In this document: in pieces, positions 45,107 to 53,629 of the stretch
Layout of the letters: each line of letters opens with the position of its first letter
Numbering within the stretch: the stretch's first letter is position 1
Program-made: the position numbers and the translations under genes
Assembly (NCBI RefSeq): GCF_003609975.1
Contig: NZ_AP018400.1
Coordinates: 1,438,501-1,502,500 of the forward strand
Direction of reading: 5' to 3'
DNA: 64,000 bases
From: Streptococcus ruminantium
GTDB lineage: Bacteria; Bacillota; Bacilli; Lactobacillales; Streptococcaceae
The notes under the pieces: model-generated
The model's database searches: none
What the model was told of the DNA's origin: nothing
The model's input: only the letters and a program-made list of their open reading frames with translations

Positions 45107-46717
45107 TTACTGCTTTTCTTTGTATTTATTGTAGTACTTTTGCTTGATAGCAAGCCAGTCTGATAGACCATAACTTTCTAGTTCTTTAAGGTAATTATCC
45201 CATTCATTTTCTACCCCACCATTGACAATCCATTCTGCACGCTTACGATAAATATAGTCGTTCATATCTGCTTCCACCTGAGCAATCTTATCCAAGTCCT
45301 CTTTCTCCATGAAGACACGTGGATAAATATCATCATTTTTTATGTAATCTAAGTAGGTTTTATGCATCAAATCCAAACGCCATTTAGCATCATCTGGCAT
45401 AGTTGTAACTGTTCCGTAATATTTATCCAGAATCGCAAGCGGACCTCCAACTTCTGTTTTTTGACGGAGCTCACCTGGTGCTGTTCCATCTAATGGTAAA
45501 TGTTTAAGACTATTAGTGGCTTTGTCGAACTCAAAAATATTTTGCTGAGATGCATCTCCGTAAGTTCCCCAGTTATTTTGTACAGACTGGAGGGGAGCAT
45601 ATTGGGCATCAATCCATTTAGCAGTAAGTTCTAGGTTTTTGTTAGCAGATGTGATAACCATCCGATCACGCTGGAAGCCCATGCCATTTGTACGGGTAAT
45701 ATGCTTGGTCCCATCTGGTCCTGCAAGTACTGGAAGAATATCGTAAGTGTCATTCATACCCGTGATATTTGCCTTATCCCAGGTAAAGTAGACACCGTAA
45801 CGATTTTCACTGCCCTTAGCTAGGTAAGTATTCCAATCATGTTCGAAAGCTTCAGGATCAAGTAACCCTTTTTCCTTCAAACTACGCATGAACTGAACAC
45901 CCTTTTTATAGTTCTCATTATCGGCAGTAAAATCAACTGTACCATCATTGTTAACAACTAAATGATCGTCATTATCTCCAATCCCAAAAGCTCCGAAAAG
46001 AATCTTGAAGTCTTCGTTACCACCTCCATTGATAAAGGACATTGGAATTTCATCTGCCTTACCGTTTCCATTTGGATCTTGAGTCTTAAATGCTTCAAGA
46101 ACTTTTACCAAATCATCTGTTGTTTTTGGCATTTCAAGACCAAGTTTCTTCAACCATTCTTTGTTGATCCAAGCAATACCATTTACTGTATGGATGGATT
46201 CTTTGCCCTCACCTAACTCTTCAATCCATGGGAAGGAATAGATGTGCCCATCTGGAGCTGTAATCATTGAACGGTATTTAGGATTTTCATCCAAAATTTT
46301 CTTAAGGTTTGGCATGTGTTTGTCAATCAAATCTTCAACTGGAACAATAACTCCTTGCTTGGACCAGTTCATCAATTCCACGTCAGAAGCTCCGTCATTA
46401 TGAATAGCATCTGGCAAATCTCCTGATGCAATATCTAAATTCCGTTTTTCTCCAAAGTCAGACTGGTAATTCGTCCATTCGATATGAACGCCTGTTTCTT
46501 TCTCTAGGCGTTGAAAAATCAATTTATCATTTGGATTAGCTGAGGCCAAGGGAGAGCTGGCTGTCATGAATTTCAGAGTGACTGATTTTTCCAATGGAAA
46601 CTGCACATTTTTCAAATTATAATCAGGACTTGAAGCTGTATTCTTTGAGCCACAAGCAGCGAGTAAAGCAGTACTTGCGAGAAGCGTAATAATTGTTTTT
46701 CCAAATTTGTGTTTCAT
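45107..46717 (-). CDS. susX: fructo-oligosaccharide/sucrose-binding lipoprotein
   Basis: 536 aa from the ATG at 46717 (MKHKFGKTII), AGGAGG upstream. The signal peptide ends in lipobox LLAACGS, so it is lipid-anchored. It is a long family-1 type solute-binding protein (about 500 residues) with AFKTQDPNGNGKADEIPMSF near 215, an EF-hand-like calcium loop frequent in this group. It delivers the sugar to SusT1/SusT2. No ATPase gene is in the operon; in pneumococcus such carbohydrate importers share MsmK. Confidence 0.9.
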   Translation of the reverse strand: MKHKFGKTIITLLASTALLAACGSKNTASSPDYNLKNVQFPLEKSVTLKFMTASSPLASANPNDKLIFQRLEKETGVHIEWTNYQSDFGEKRNLDIASGDLPDAIHNDGASDVELMNWSKQGVIVPVEDLIDKHMPNLKKILDENPKYRSMITAPDGHIYSFPWIEELGEGKESIHTVNGIAWINKEWLKKLGLEMPKTTDDLVKVLEAFKTQDPNGNGKADEIPMSFINGGGNEDFKILFGAFGIGDNDDHLVVNNDGTVDFTADNENYKKGVQFMRSLKEKGLLDPEAFEHDWNTYLAKGSENRYGVYFTWDKANITGMNDTYDILPVLAGPDGTKHITRTNGMGFQRDRMVITSANKNLELTAKWIDAQYAPLQSVQNNWGTYGDASQQNIFEFDKATNSLKHLPLDGTAPGELRQKTEVGGPLAILDKYYGTVTTMPDDAKWRLDLMHKTYLDYIKNDDIYPRVFMEKEDLDKIAQVEADMNDYIYRKRAEWIVNGGVENEWDNYLKELESYGLSDWLAIKQKYYNKYKEKQ

Positions 46718-46766
46718 TCGAAACAACCTCCTATTTTTATAAAGATTTCATAAAGTTCTATTTAGA

Positions 46767-47654
46767 TTAACCCTTTAAAGACCCTGCCATGATACCCTTA
46801 TCAAAGTATTTCTGGAAGAATGGATACATGACAATGAGTGGCAAGCTAGAGATGACAATTGTTGCGTACTTAATCATTTCTGCAATTCGCTTCATCTCAT
46901 TCATCGCAGCCTGAGCTCCAATCATATCCTTAGCAGGCTCGCTTTGAATAAGGATTTTCCTGAGAACGAGCTGAAGAGGCTCTAGGTTTGGATCTTTTAT
47001 ATAAATCATGGCATCAAAATACGAGTTCCACTGGCCAACAAAGGCATAGAGGAAAAGGACGAACATAATTGGTTTTGCTAACGGAAGCATAATTTTCAAG
47101 AAAATCTGAAACTCATTAGCACCGTCCATGACCGCTGCTTCTACCAATTCATCTGGTAAACCTTGGAAATAAGTTCGAGCCAAAATGATATTCCAAACAT
47201 TTACAGCACCTGGCACAATGATTGCCCAAACTGTATTTAACATCCCTAAATCTTTAACCAAGAGATAGGTTGGTACTAGACCACCTCCAAAAAACATGGT
47301 GAAGACAAGGAAGGCATTGATTCCTTTCTTTCCGACTAAATCTTTCTTAGATAATGGATAGGCTGTCATAACCGAGATAGCTACTGTCAAAAAAGCAAAG
47401 GAGAAAGAATAAAAGAGCGAATTGAAAAATCCTCTAAGGATAGATTGATCTGAAAATACCCGTTGGTAACCCTCAACGGTCCAATCCTTAGGATTAAAAC
47501 TAATCCCCTTGCTGACTAATACCTGCGGATCCATGAAGGATGCAACTAGAATGTAAAGCATAGGAACCACAGTAATCAAGACAAGAAAACCTATCAATAT
47601 CTTGTTGACAACGAGCATACGCTTGTCAAACTTTGTATACATTTGCGTATTCAT
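46767..47654 (-). CDS. susT2: sugar ABC transporter permease
   Basis: 295 aa from the ATG at 47654 (MNTQMYTKFDKRML) with AAGGAG, rather than the upstream in-frame ATG at 47684. Six membrane segments, with the EAA loop ELVEAAVMDGANEFQIFLKIMLPLAKP. It is a MalG/LplC-type permease pairing with SusT1. The C-terminus KGIMAGSLKG is typical of the last residues of this family. Confidence 0.92.
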   Translation of the reverse strand: MNTQMYTKFDKRMLVVNKILIGFLVLITVVPMLYILVASFMDPQVLVSKGISFNPKDWTVEGYQRVFSDQSILRGFFNSLFYSFSFAFLTVAISVMTAYPLSKKDLVGKKGINAFLVFTMFFGGGLVPTYLLVKDLGMLNTVWAIIVPGAVNVWNIILARTYFQGLPDELVEAAVMDGANEFQIFLKIMLPLAKPIMFVLFLYAFVGQWNSYFDAMIYIKDPNLEPLQLVLRKILIQSEPAKDMIGAQAAMNEMKRIAEMIKYATIVISSLPLIVMYPFFQKYFDKGIMAGSLKG

Positions 47655-47664
47655 AAAAAACTCC

Positions 47665-48585
47665 TTATAATCCTTGTCCGTCATTGATGTGCTTTACAAT
47701 TTTATTAACAGCAATAAGTAAGATAATATTGATTAAGGCATTGAACAACCCCACAGCTGTTGAATAGGAGTAATTCCCTGATACCAGACCAATTTTATAA
47801 ACATAGGTAGAAATAATTTCTGAACTAGTCAAGTTGAGAGAGGTCTGCATCAGAAAGGCTTTTTCGTAACCAACATTCATAATACCTCCCGCTGCCAGAA
47901 TAAATTGGATGACCATAACCGGTTTGAGAGCAGGTAAATCAATATGCCAAATGCGTTGAAAAATATTGGCACCATCTAATTTTGCGGCCTCAATCAGCGC
48001 GGGATCAACATTAACTAGAGTTGCTGTATAGAGGGTAGAAGCCCATCCCATTCCTTGCCAGATACCACTTAAGATATAGAGCGGTCTGAAGAAATCTGGA
48101 TTCGTCAGAAAGTTTGCCTCAATTCCCAAAATGCCAAGTAAGGAATTGACTGGTCCACCTACAGAGAAAAAGAGAAAAATCATACCGACAATCACGACAA
48201 CGGAAATAAAATTCGGCGCATAAAGTATTAGCTGAATTCGTTTTTTAGCTTTGTCACTCAAGAGCTGATTGAGCATAATTGCTAAAATGATGGGCGGTAG
48301 GAAACCTAAGAGAAGTCCATAAACACTCAATTTCAAAGTATTAGAAAGGAGGACTCCAAAGTTAGGAGAGGAAAGAAATTTGGCAAATTGTTCAAATCCA
48401 ATCCATGCACTGCCTAAGACACCCTTCAAGGGGTTGTAATCCTTGAAAGCAATCAAAACACCATACATGGGAACATAGCGAAAGATGAAGGTTAAAATTA
48501 AACCTGGCAATAACATCAACAACAAAAGCTTCTGCTGCTTCATTCTTTCCCAAAGAGTGGTTTGCCGAAGTTTCAATGTTTTCAT
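47665..48585 (-). CDS. susT1: sugar ABC transporter permease
   Basis: 306 aa from the ATG at 48585 (MKTLKLRQTT) with AAGAGG upstream; the longer frame to 48663 would include an operator. It is an LplB/MalF-type permease with six membrane segments, IPMYGVLIAFKDYNP-like start block (VPMYGVLIAFKDYNP) and EAA loop ALIEAAKLDGANIFQRIWHIDLPALKP. It is the first gene of the operon, behind a promoter with a cre-like site and two SusR operators. Confidence 0.92.
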   Translation of the reverse strand: MKTLKLRQTTLWERMKQQKLLLLMLLPGLILTFIFRYVPMYGVLIAFKDYNPLKGVLGSAWIGFEQFAKFLSSPNFGVLLSNTLKLSVYGLLLGFLPPIILAIMLNQLLSDKAKKRIQLILYAPNFISVVVIVGMIFLFFSVGGPVNSLLGILGIEANFLTNPDFFRPLYILSGIWQGMGWASTLYTATLVNVDPALIEAAKLDGANIFQRIWHIDLPALKPVMVIQFILAAGGIMNVGYEKAFLMQTSLNLTSSEIISTYVYKIGLVSGNYSYSTAVGLFNALINIILLIAVNKIVKHINDGQGL

Positions 48586-48601
48586 AAGTAAACCTCTTTT
48601 T

Positions 48602-48613
48602 TGAAACGTTTCA
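48602..48613. promoter_or_regulatory. SusR operator, susT1-proximal
   Basis: Palindrome TGAAACGTTTCA, identical to those at 48651 and 49745, in the susT1 leader. Confidence 0.8.
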
Positions 48614-48650
48614 ATTTGTTTTGTTTTAAGAAAGAGGTTACCCTCTTTTT

Positions 48651-48662
48651 TGAAACGTTTCA
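48651..48662. promoter_or_regulatory. SusR operator, promoter-proximal
   Basis: Second TGAAACGTTTCA palindrome, 49 bp from the first and downstream of the predicted start point. The pair suggests road-block or looping repression. Confidence 0.8.
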
Positions 48663-48701
48663 TTTTTCTTTAAAAATAAAATCAACCAACTTGATGATTT
48701 T

Positions 48702-48730
48702 ATTTTATCATTGTAACCGTTTTCTGTCAA
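48702..48730 (-). promoter_or_regulatory. sus operon promoter with cre-like site
   Basis: TTGACA (48730-48725), 17-bp spacer, TAAAAT (48707-48702) on the minus strand. The spacer contains AGAAAACGGTTACA (48712-48725), a 12 of 14 match to the cre consensus, so CcpA may repress it. Confidence 0.7.
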
Positions 48731-48733
48731 CCC

Positions 48734-49726
48734 CTATTTTCTATTTTTTGTTGTTTTTCCTTCAACATAGGAAATGGGTAGGATAACTTGAAGGGGGCGA
48801 TCTTTTTTATCAATAATATCTAATAGGCAAGCAACTGCCTCTTTAGCCAATAAGTCCAAAGGTTGACGAATGGTAGAAAGAAACATTTGTCGCTCTTCTG
48901 CCATTTGAATTCCATCATAGCCGATAACCTGCACATCGTCTGGCACTTGTCTTCCCAATTTTTCCAAAATAGCTAACGTATCCAGGGCTGCAAAATCATT
49001 GATGGTGAAAATAGCATCAATTTGCGGGTGCTTCACTAAAAAATCTTCCACCTGTCCCATGAAGTCTGCATAAGGCTCTTCCAAATCTAAGATATGACAT
49101 GGATAACCCGCTTCCAAAATACGTTTTTCAAAATATAATCTGCGTTTTTTAGTCTCGTTAATCGTTCTGTTATGTCCACCAATGAAGGCAAAATGACTTC
49201 CTCCTCTTTCGATTAAAATATCTGCTGCCAACTCCGCACCAGCCTGATTATCTGAACTAACACAGGCTATCGCTTTATTTTCATACGTCCTATCTATACT
49301 AACAAAAGGAATATTCGAGGAAAGATAATCATCAATAGGACTATACGTAATTGCGATAATCCCATCTACCTTATTTTGCTGGAGCATCATCAAATAGTCT
49401 AGTTCTCTTTTAGGACCACTGATATTGCAAAGCAATAACTTATAGTTTTTCCTGCTTAACTCAACTTCCACATGGTAGGCAAATTCACCAAAAAATGGGT
49501 GCCAAACAGTTGGAATAATGAGAGCAATCGTCTCTGTTTTATTTTTTTTCATCCCCCGAGCATAAACATCAGGAATATAATTCAACTCTTTAACCGCAGC
49601 ATTTACTTTCTCAAGGGTGGTCTCCTTAATTCCTGATTCATTATTTATAACGCGCGATACCGTTCCGACGCTGACGCCCGCAAGCCTAGCTACATCTTTC
49701 ATAGTAATTGACTTTTGTATTTCCAT
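48734..49726 (-). CDS. susR: LacI-family repressor of the sus operon
   Basis: 330 aa. The N-terminal MKDVARLAGVSVGTVSRVINNESGIKETT is a LacI helix-turn-helix and hinge; the rest is a periplasmic-binding-like sugar domain (GIIAITYSPIDDYL, PDDVQVIGYDGIQMAEERQMFLSTIRQPLDLLAKEA). It precedes susT1 in the same direction, and the TGAAACGTTTCA palindrome occurs both in its own leader and in the operon leader, pointing to autoregulation. Confidence 0.92.
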   Translation of the reverse strand: MEIQKSITMKDVARLAGVSVGTVSRVINNESGIKETTLEKVNAAVKELNYIPDVYARGMKKNKTETIALIIPTVWHPFFGEFAYHVEVELSRKNYKLLLCNISGPKRELDYLMMLQQNKVDGIIAITYSPIDDYLSSNIPFVSIDRTYENKAIACVSSDNQAGAELAADILIERGGSHFAFIGGHNRTINETKKRRLYFEKRILEAGYPCHILDLEEPYADFMGQVEDFLVKHPQIDAIFTINDFAALDTLAILEKLGRQVPDDVQVIGYDGIQMAEERQMFLSTIRQPLDLLAKEAVACLLDIIDKKDRPLQVILPISYVEGKTTKNRK

Positions 49727-49744
49727 CTTTGCTCCCTTTGTTTT

Positions 49745-49796
49745 TGAAACGTTTCAATGTTTGTTTCAGAATACCACTGTTAGCGTTTTCTGTCAA
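49745..49796 (-). promoter_or_regulatory. susR promoter, cre-like site and operator
   Basis: TTGACA (49796-49791), 17-bp spacer, TATTCT (49773-49768). AGAAAACGCTAACA (49778-49791) matches cre at 13 of 14 positions. The palindrome TGAAACGTTTCA at 49745-49756 lies just downstream of the start point. Confidence 0.75.
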
Positions 49797-49802
49797 GAAA
49801 AA

Positions 49803-49823
49803 TAGACAAGCTCTGCTCGTCTA
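49803..49823 (-). terminator. terminator overlapping the 49821-50360 gene stop
   Basis: TAGACGAGC/GCTTGTCTA stem followed by TTTTTC on the minus strand. The stop codon is within the first arm. Confidence 0.75.
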
Positions 49824-50360
49824 CATTTTCTTTTTTGGATGTTTGTCAATGACTTCTGGGTGATTTTCAAGAGCTGCTATGCCTTTTTCTGTCAAAGCAT
49901 AACCACGAACAGAAAAATAAACTGCCAATTTTTCCTCTGTCAGGTGGAACTTGAGAGCAGTATCTAAATCGGCCGCTTTCATCTTAGAAAGACCTGTCAC
50001 ACCTTCTGCTTTGAGAATATTTTTCTTAACCATTGAGGTAATATGGTTCAAGGAATCAAAAGCGGATTCTAAATAAACATAGCCTTCCGCTAACAAATTC
50101 TTCATGTGAGCTGGTCCGTCAATGCCATAGGTGTACTCAAAATATTTTGAGTATGGAGTAGTCGTTGTAAAAGTACCAAAGTGGACACGCCAAAGTAGAA
50201 TAATATCTCCAGCTAGCAAGCCTTCTTCTAGGCGAACCATATTGCGTTTAGGAACTGGTTTCGCTTCTAGAAACCAGCTAGCCAAGTCACGTTCTGGAGA
50301 AATATAGGGTTTAACTTCATGGTCTTTATACATTTCCTCAAGGCGTTTTTCAAATGACAT
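49821..50360 (-). CDS. conserved protein of unknown function
   Basis: 179 aa, cytoplasmic, no membrane segment. Not assigned to a known enzyme. Tryptophan-rich N-terminal half (ASWFLEAKPVPKRNMVRLEEGLLAGDIILLWRVHFGTF), then a helical C-terminal part (MKKNIL-like VKKNILKAEGVTGLSKMKAADLD, SVRGYALTEKGIAALENHPEVIDKH) resembling a SAP- or winged-helix-like module with a final ALTEKG turn often seen in DNA-binding wings. Its ATG overlaps the stop of the upstream VOC gene, so the two are co-translated. Confidence 0.7.
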   Translation of the reverse strand: MSFEKRLEEMYKDHEVKPYISPERDLASWFLEAKPVPKRNMVRLEEGLLAGDIILLWRVHFGTFTTTTPYSKYFEYTYGIDGPAHMKNLLAEGYVYLESAFDSLNHITSMVKKNILKAEGVTGLSKMKAADLDTALKFHLTEEKLAVYFSVRGYALTEKGIAALENHPEVIDKHPKKKM

Positions 50361-50737
50361 TAGCTCACCTCACGAACTGCAAAATAGTTATCTTCATCAT
50401 CACTAAAGTTGAAAACTTTCATACATCCCAAATCTATAATCGGATTCACATTGATTCCCTTAGCGATAAACTCTTGATATGTTTTTTCAAGATTTATCGA
50501 GCTCATTAGGATGGATGGCGTGGCCAAATTCATATCTGGGTTCATAGCGGTAACTGCTGGCTTGTCATGAAGAACAAGCTGCACTTCACTGTCTATTTTT
50601 GGCGCAATAATGTACGAAATCTGTGTACCTTGTTTCTGGCGCTCTACACGTTCAAAACCAACTTTTTCTCTCCAGAACTGAGCCGAAGCTTCCATATCAT
50701 TCACATAGAGCATTACCTGACCGAGTGATGAAATCAT
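50360..50737 (-). CDS. VOC family protein (PhnB-like)
   Basis: 125 aa. QVMLYVNDMEASAQFWREKVGFERV is the VOC start; FNFSDDEDNYFAVRE is the end, with the usual last Glu. The first metal His is replaced (QVMLYV), so metal binding is doubtful; such proteins often act as binding or resistance proteins. It overlaps the next gene by one base at the stop. Confidence 0.82.
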   Translation of the reverse strand: MISSLGQVMLYVNDMEASAQFWREKVGFERVERQKQGTQISYIIAPKIDSEVQLVLHDKPAVTAMNPDMNLATPSILMSSINLEKTYQEFIAKGINVNPIIDLGCMKVFNFSDDEDNYFAVREVS

Positions 50738-50900
50738 TTACTTATCTCTTTTCTTTTGTATAGCACTAACTCCTGCTATTATACACTAACCAAAGCTATC
50801 ACAAAAGAAAAACGACTTTTCTTTTATAGGCAATGAAAAAATATAGGATAGCAGAGTAAATCACACCGAAGTAAGCAAGGTATGATTTAAATCAAGAAAA

Positions 50901-51248
50901 TCATTTGAAACGTTCAAAACCTAGAAAACGCGTCCCTTGAAAATGCAAGGTGCCAGTATCTCCTTCTGCTAGCACAGCATAATCTTCTGAGCGTACCCGA
51001 AATTCCCTTCGTTGTCCATTCCAGTCAAAGGTCATGTAATAGTTGGTACGAGCTATTTCATTGCCAAAAATGCGTGTTCTCTTGGTAACCAGTTTGGCTG
51101 AACAGGTTTCTCTAGGAGCTTGATTGTTTCGATGCCATTCTAGCAAATTTTTTATAATCTGAAAGCAAATCACTCCTAAAATAATTGAGCTGATTGCGTA
51201 AAATAACATCTGATGCACAGTCAAACCGAAATCAGGACTCGCAAACAT
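50901..51248 (-). CDS. DUF2500 family membrane protein
   Basis: 115 aa from the ATG at 51248 (MFASPDFG) with AGGAGG upstream. One membrane segment (about 13-33) then a cytosolic or surface beta domain: [46 protein letters not shown] are DUF2500 signatures. Function unknown. It diverges from the cyclophilin gene. Confidence 0.8.
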   Translation of the reverse strand: MFASPDFGLTVHQMLFYAISSIILGVICFQIIKNLLEWHRNNQAPRETCSAKLVTKRTRIFGNEIARTNYYMTFDWNGQRREFRVRSEDYAVLAEGDTGTLHFQGTRFLGFERFK

Positions 51249-51402
51249 ACTGAAGCCTCCTCTACAAATTCCATATATCATCTGTAATTATATCATGTTT
51301 TTAAAAAAAACTATGTCCGTAACATGCAGTGTAAAATTGAAAAATCAACTATTTCGTGGTAGAATGAGCATAATTTTGATCGATATTGAGAAAGGATTTT
51401 CT

Positions 51403-52215
51403 ATGAAAAAAATGATAGCCCTTGCTTTGGCTTCTAGTATTCTATTGACAGCCTGTGCAAACAAGTCCACTACTGGTAACAGTTCGACATCTGAAGCACC
51501 TAGCTCTAGTTCAACCCTAGCCACTACGACAGACACAACTGCTTCTAGTCAATATGCAAAAGACCTAGCCTATGCCATCAACAATCCTAACGCGACATTT
51601 CCACAACTCTCTAGCCAGATTGCAGAAAATGAGGCTGCTGTAAAAATCAAAACAACAGCAGGAGACATCACAATCAAACTCTTCCCCGAGCAGGCTCCAC
51701 TGACTGTTGAAAACTTCTTAACTCACGCTAAAAACGGCTACTATAATGGAACCATTTTCCACCGTGTTATCAAGGGCTTCATGATTCAAGGTGGAGACCC
51801 TCTTGGAAATGGGACTGGTGGAAAATCTATCTGGTCTGGCAAAGAAACGACAATTGATGCGGGAAAAGGATTTAAAGACGAGATTTCTGCCTTCCTCTAC
51901 AATATCCGTGGGGCGCTTTCAATGGCTAATGCCGGAGCAGGCACTAACGGTAGCCAGTTCTTTATCAACCAAAATACGACAGACATGTCCAGTCAGCTTT
52001 CTAGCTCCAAGTATCCTGGAAAAGTGATTGAAGCCTACAAAAATGGAGGAAATCCAAATTTGGATGGGCGCCATACAGTCTTTGGACAAGTTATTGAAGG
52101 TATGGATGTCGTGGACAAAATTGCTGCGGTAGAAACTGGTGAGCGCGACAAACCAAAAGCGGATATAAAAATCGACTCTATCGAGATTATCAAGGACTAC
52201 ACTTTCAAGAGATAA
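51403..52215 (+). CDS. slrA: cyclophilin-type peptidyl-prolyl isomerase lipoprotein (SlrA-like)
   Basis: 270 aa from the ATG at 51403 (MKKMIALAL) with AAAGGA. Lipobox LLTACAN, then a Ser/Thr linker, then a cyclophilin domain from about residue 80: [39 protein letters not shown], and [17 protein letters not shown]. The Arg, Phe and Gln of the active site (FHRV, GSQFF) are present. It folds exported proteins at the membrane. Pneumococcal SlrA contributes to colonisation. The upstream frame back to 51295 lacks a ribosome binding site. Confidence 0.9.
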   Translation: MKKMIALALASSILLTACANKSTTGNSSTSEAPSSSSTLATTTDTTASSQYAKDLAYAINNPNATFPQLSSQIAENEAAVKIKTTAGDITIKLFPEQAPLTVENFLTHAKNGYYNGTIFHRVIKGFMIQGGDPLGNGTGGKSIWSGKETTIDAGKGFKDEISAFLYNIRGALSMANAGAGTNGSQFFINQNTTDMSSQLSSSKYPGKVIEAYKNGGNPNLDGRHTVFGQVIEGMDVVDKIAAVETGERDKPKADIKIDSIEIIKDYTFKR

Positions 52216-52579
52216 TAAGAAAGGCGAGGACAAAAGACTTTTCAAGTAAAAATTCTTTGTTTCCACCCTTCATTCTTATTTTATCAAACGAAAAAGCGGA
52301 CAAGCCTAGTTTTCTGAACTGCTCCCTGTCAAGTGGACAGTTCAAAAACTTTATTTTGTTCGCTTTTTGTAAAATCAATTAGTCTATAGATATTGGTTGT
52401 TTAGAACGATTCTCTGCAGTGACAATCTTTTTGTGACAAACTCTTTTCTACATGTCGCCTTATGGTTCATTTTATTCCCTAATAAAATGCAATTTTGGAC
52501 AATACAGTCATGGAAAGAAAAGTTTAGAATTAGCGAGAATTCCTCGCTTACTATAACCAAGATGAACTAAACAACTATA
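52216..52579. other. intergenic region with nested inverted repeats
   Basis: No gene seen. 52292-52368 is a long imperfect palindrome: AAAAAGCG/CGCTTTTT outside, ACAA/TTGT, then GAACTG/CAGTTC inside. It could be the shared terminator of the converging slrA and acetyl-esterase genes or an old IS end. The remainder is AT-rich without recognisable signals. Confidence 0.5.
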
Positions 52580-53545
52580 TTAGCTCAAAAAACAAGTTCC
52601 AATCAGGTAATCATAGACATAATCATTAACCTTGACATGCATAGCATCATGGGCGTATTCTGGTAGGATTTTCATTTCTTTTTCAACTTCTAGACGATTA
52701 TAAATAGCAAATTGTGTTGATGGGGGACAAACACCATCTTCTAAGCCTGTCACTATCGCCACGGGGCATGAAATCAGATGGGCTAAGTTTTTTACATCAA
52801 TATAAGCTAGAGTACGCAAGACTTCTTCTTCTGTTTCGTGGAAGGGATCTGAGAATTTAAAATAACGAAAAAGTTCATCGTAAGCTTCGCTATTATTACC
52901 CAGTTCTAAGACTCGCTTGAAGTCGGAAAGAAATGGATAGATTGCTAGTGTTTTACTGATATGAGAACTGAGAGCAGCGGCAACCAGAGCCAAAGCTCCG
53001 CCTTGTGAAGCTCCATAAGAAACTAGTCGCTTTTGATCAACAAAGTCTAAATCTGCTATAATTTCTATTAACTGATAAACATCTAAGTAGACATCCTTAT
53101 AGAATAAATTCTCTGGTCCTGACACCATACCTCGGATGACTTGTCCCTTGACTGTTATCCCATCAAATTTACCCCAATCTTGAGATTGACCAGCTTGTCC
53201 ACGGACATCCATAGCCACTACACCATAGCCAGCAGCTAAAAACTTTAAATTTTCGGACCAATCAGGTCCCTGACCTTGGTAGCCATGAAAATAAAAGAGA
53301 ACGGGAACTGGATTCTCACTCCTTGGAAAAAGACATTTGGCAAAGACACTGGAGCCGTTGGTCCCAGTGAAAGTCAATTCATAACAACGGACATGATGAA
53401 GACCACATTCTTTTTCAGCTAATGCATAGGCGGGCAGAACTTCTAGCCTGTCTTTTTCTTTTTGCCAAAAAGCATCAAAATCTGTCGGAACTTCCTGCCT
53501 CCCTCGATAGCCTAGCATATCCTTCAGGGTCATATTGTCAATCAT
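52580..53545 (-). CDS. acetyl xylan esterase / cephalosporin C deacetylase (CE7)
   Basis: 321 aa, alpha/beta hydrolase of carbohydrate esterase family 7. Catalytic Ser in YGASQGGALALVA (about 181), Asp in TGLEDGVCPPST (about 271) and His in YAHDAMHV (about 300). Family block FYFHGYQGQGPDW forms the oxyanion region; RGQAGQSQDW is also typical. No signal peptide. Position at the end of the sialic-acid operon suggests it may remove O-acetyl groups from imported sugars such as O-acetyl sialic acid (inference). Confidence 0.9.
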   Translation of the reverse strand: MIDNMTLKDMLGYRGRQEVPTDFDAFWQKEKDRLEVLPAYALAEKECGLHHVRCYELTFTGTNGSSVFAKCLFPRSENPVPVLFYFHGYQGQGPDWSENLKFLAAGYGVVAMDVRGQAGQSQDWGKFDGITVKGQVIRGMVSGPENLFYKDVYLDVYQLIEIIADLDFVDQKRLVSYGASQGGALALVAAALSSHISKTLAIYPFLSDFKRVLELGNNSEAYDELFRYFKFSDPFHETEEEVLRTLAYIDVKNLAHLISCPVAIVTGLEDGVCPPSTQFAIYNRLEVEKEMKILPEYAHDAMHVKVNDYVYDYLIGTCFLS

Positions 53546-53629
53546 AAAAACTCCTCTGTAACTACAATCAATGAAAATGGAAACAGTCCAAGAAGGAAGA
53601 CAAAAGGAGAGTCTCCATTTTCATAGATT

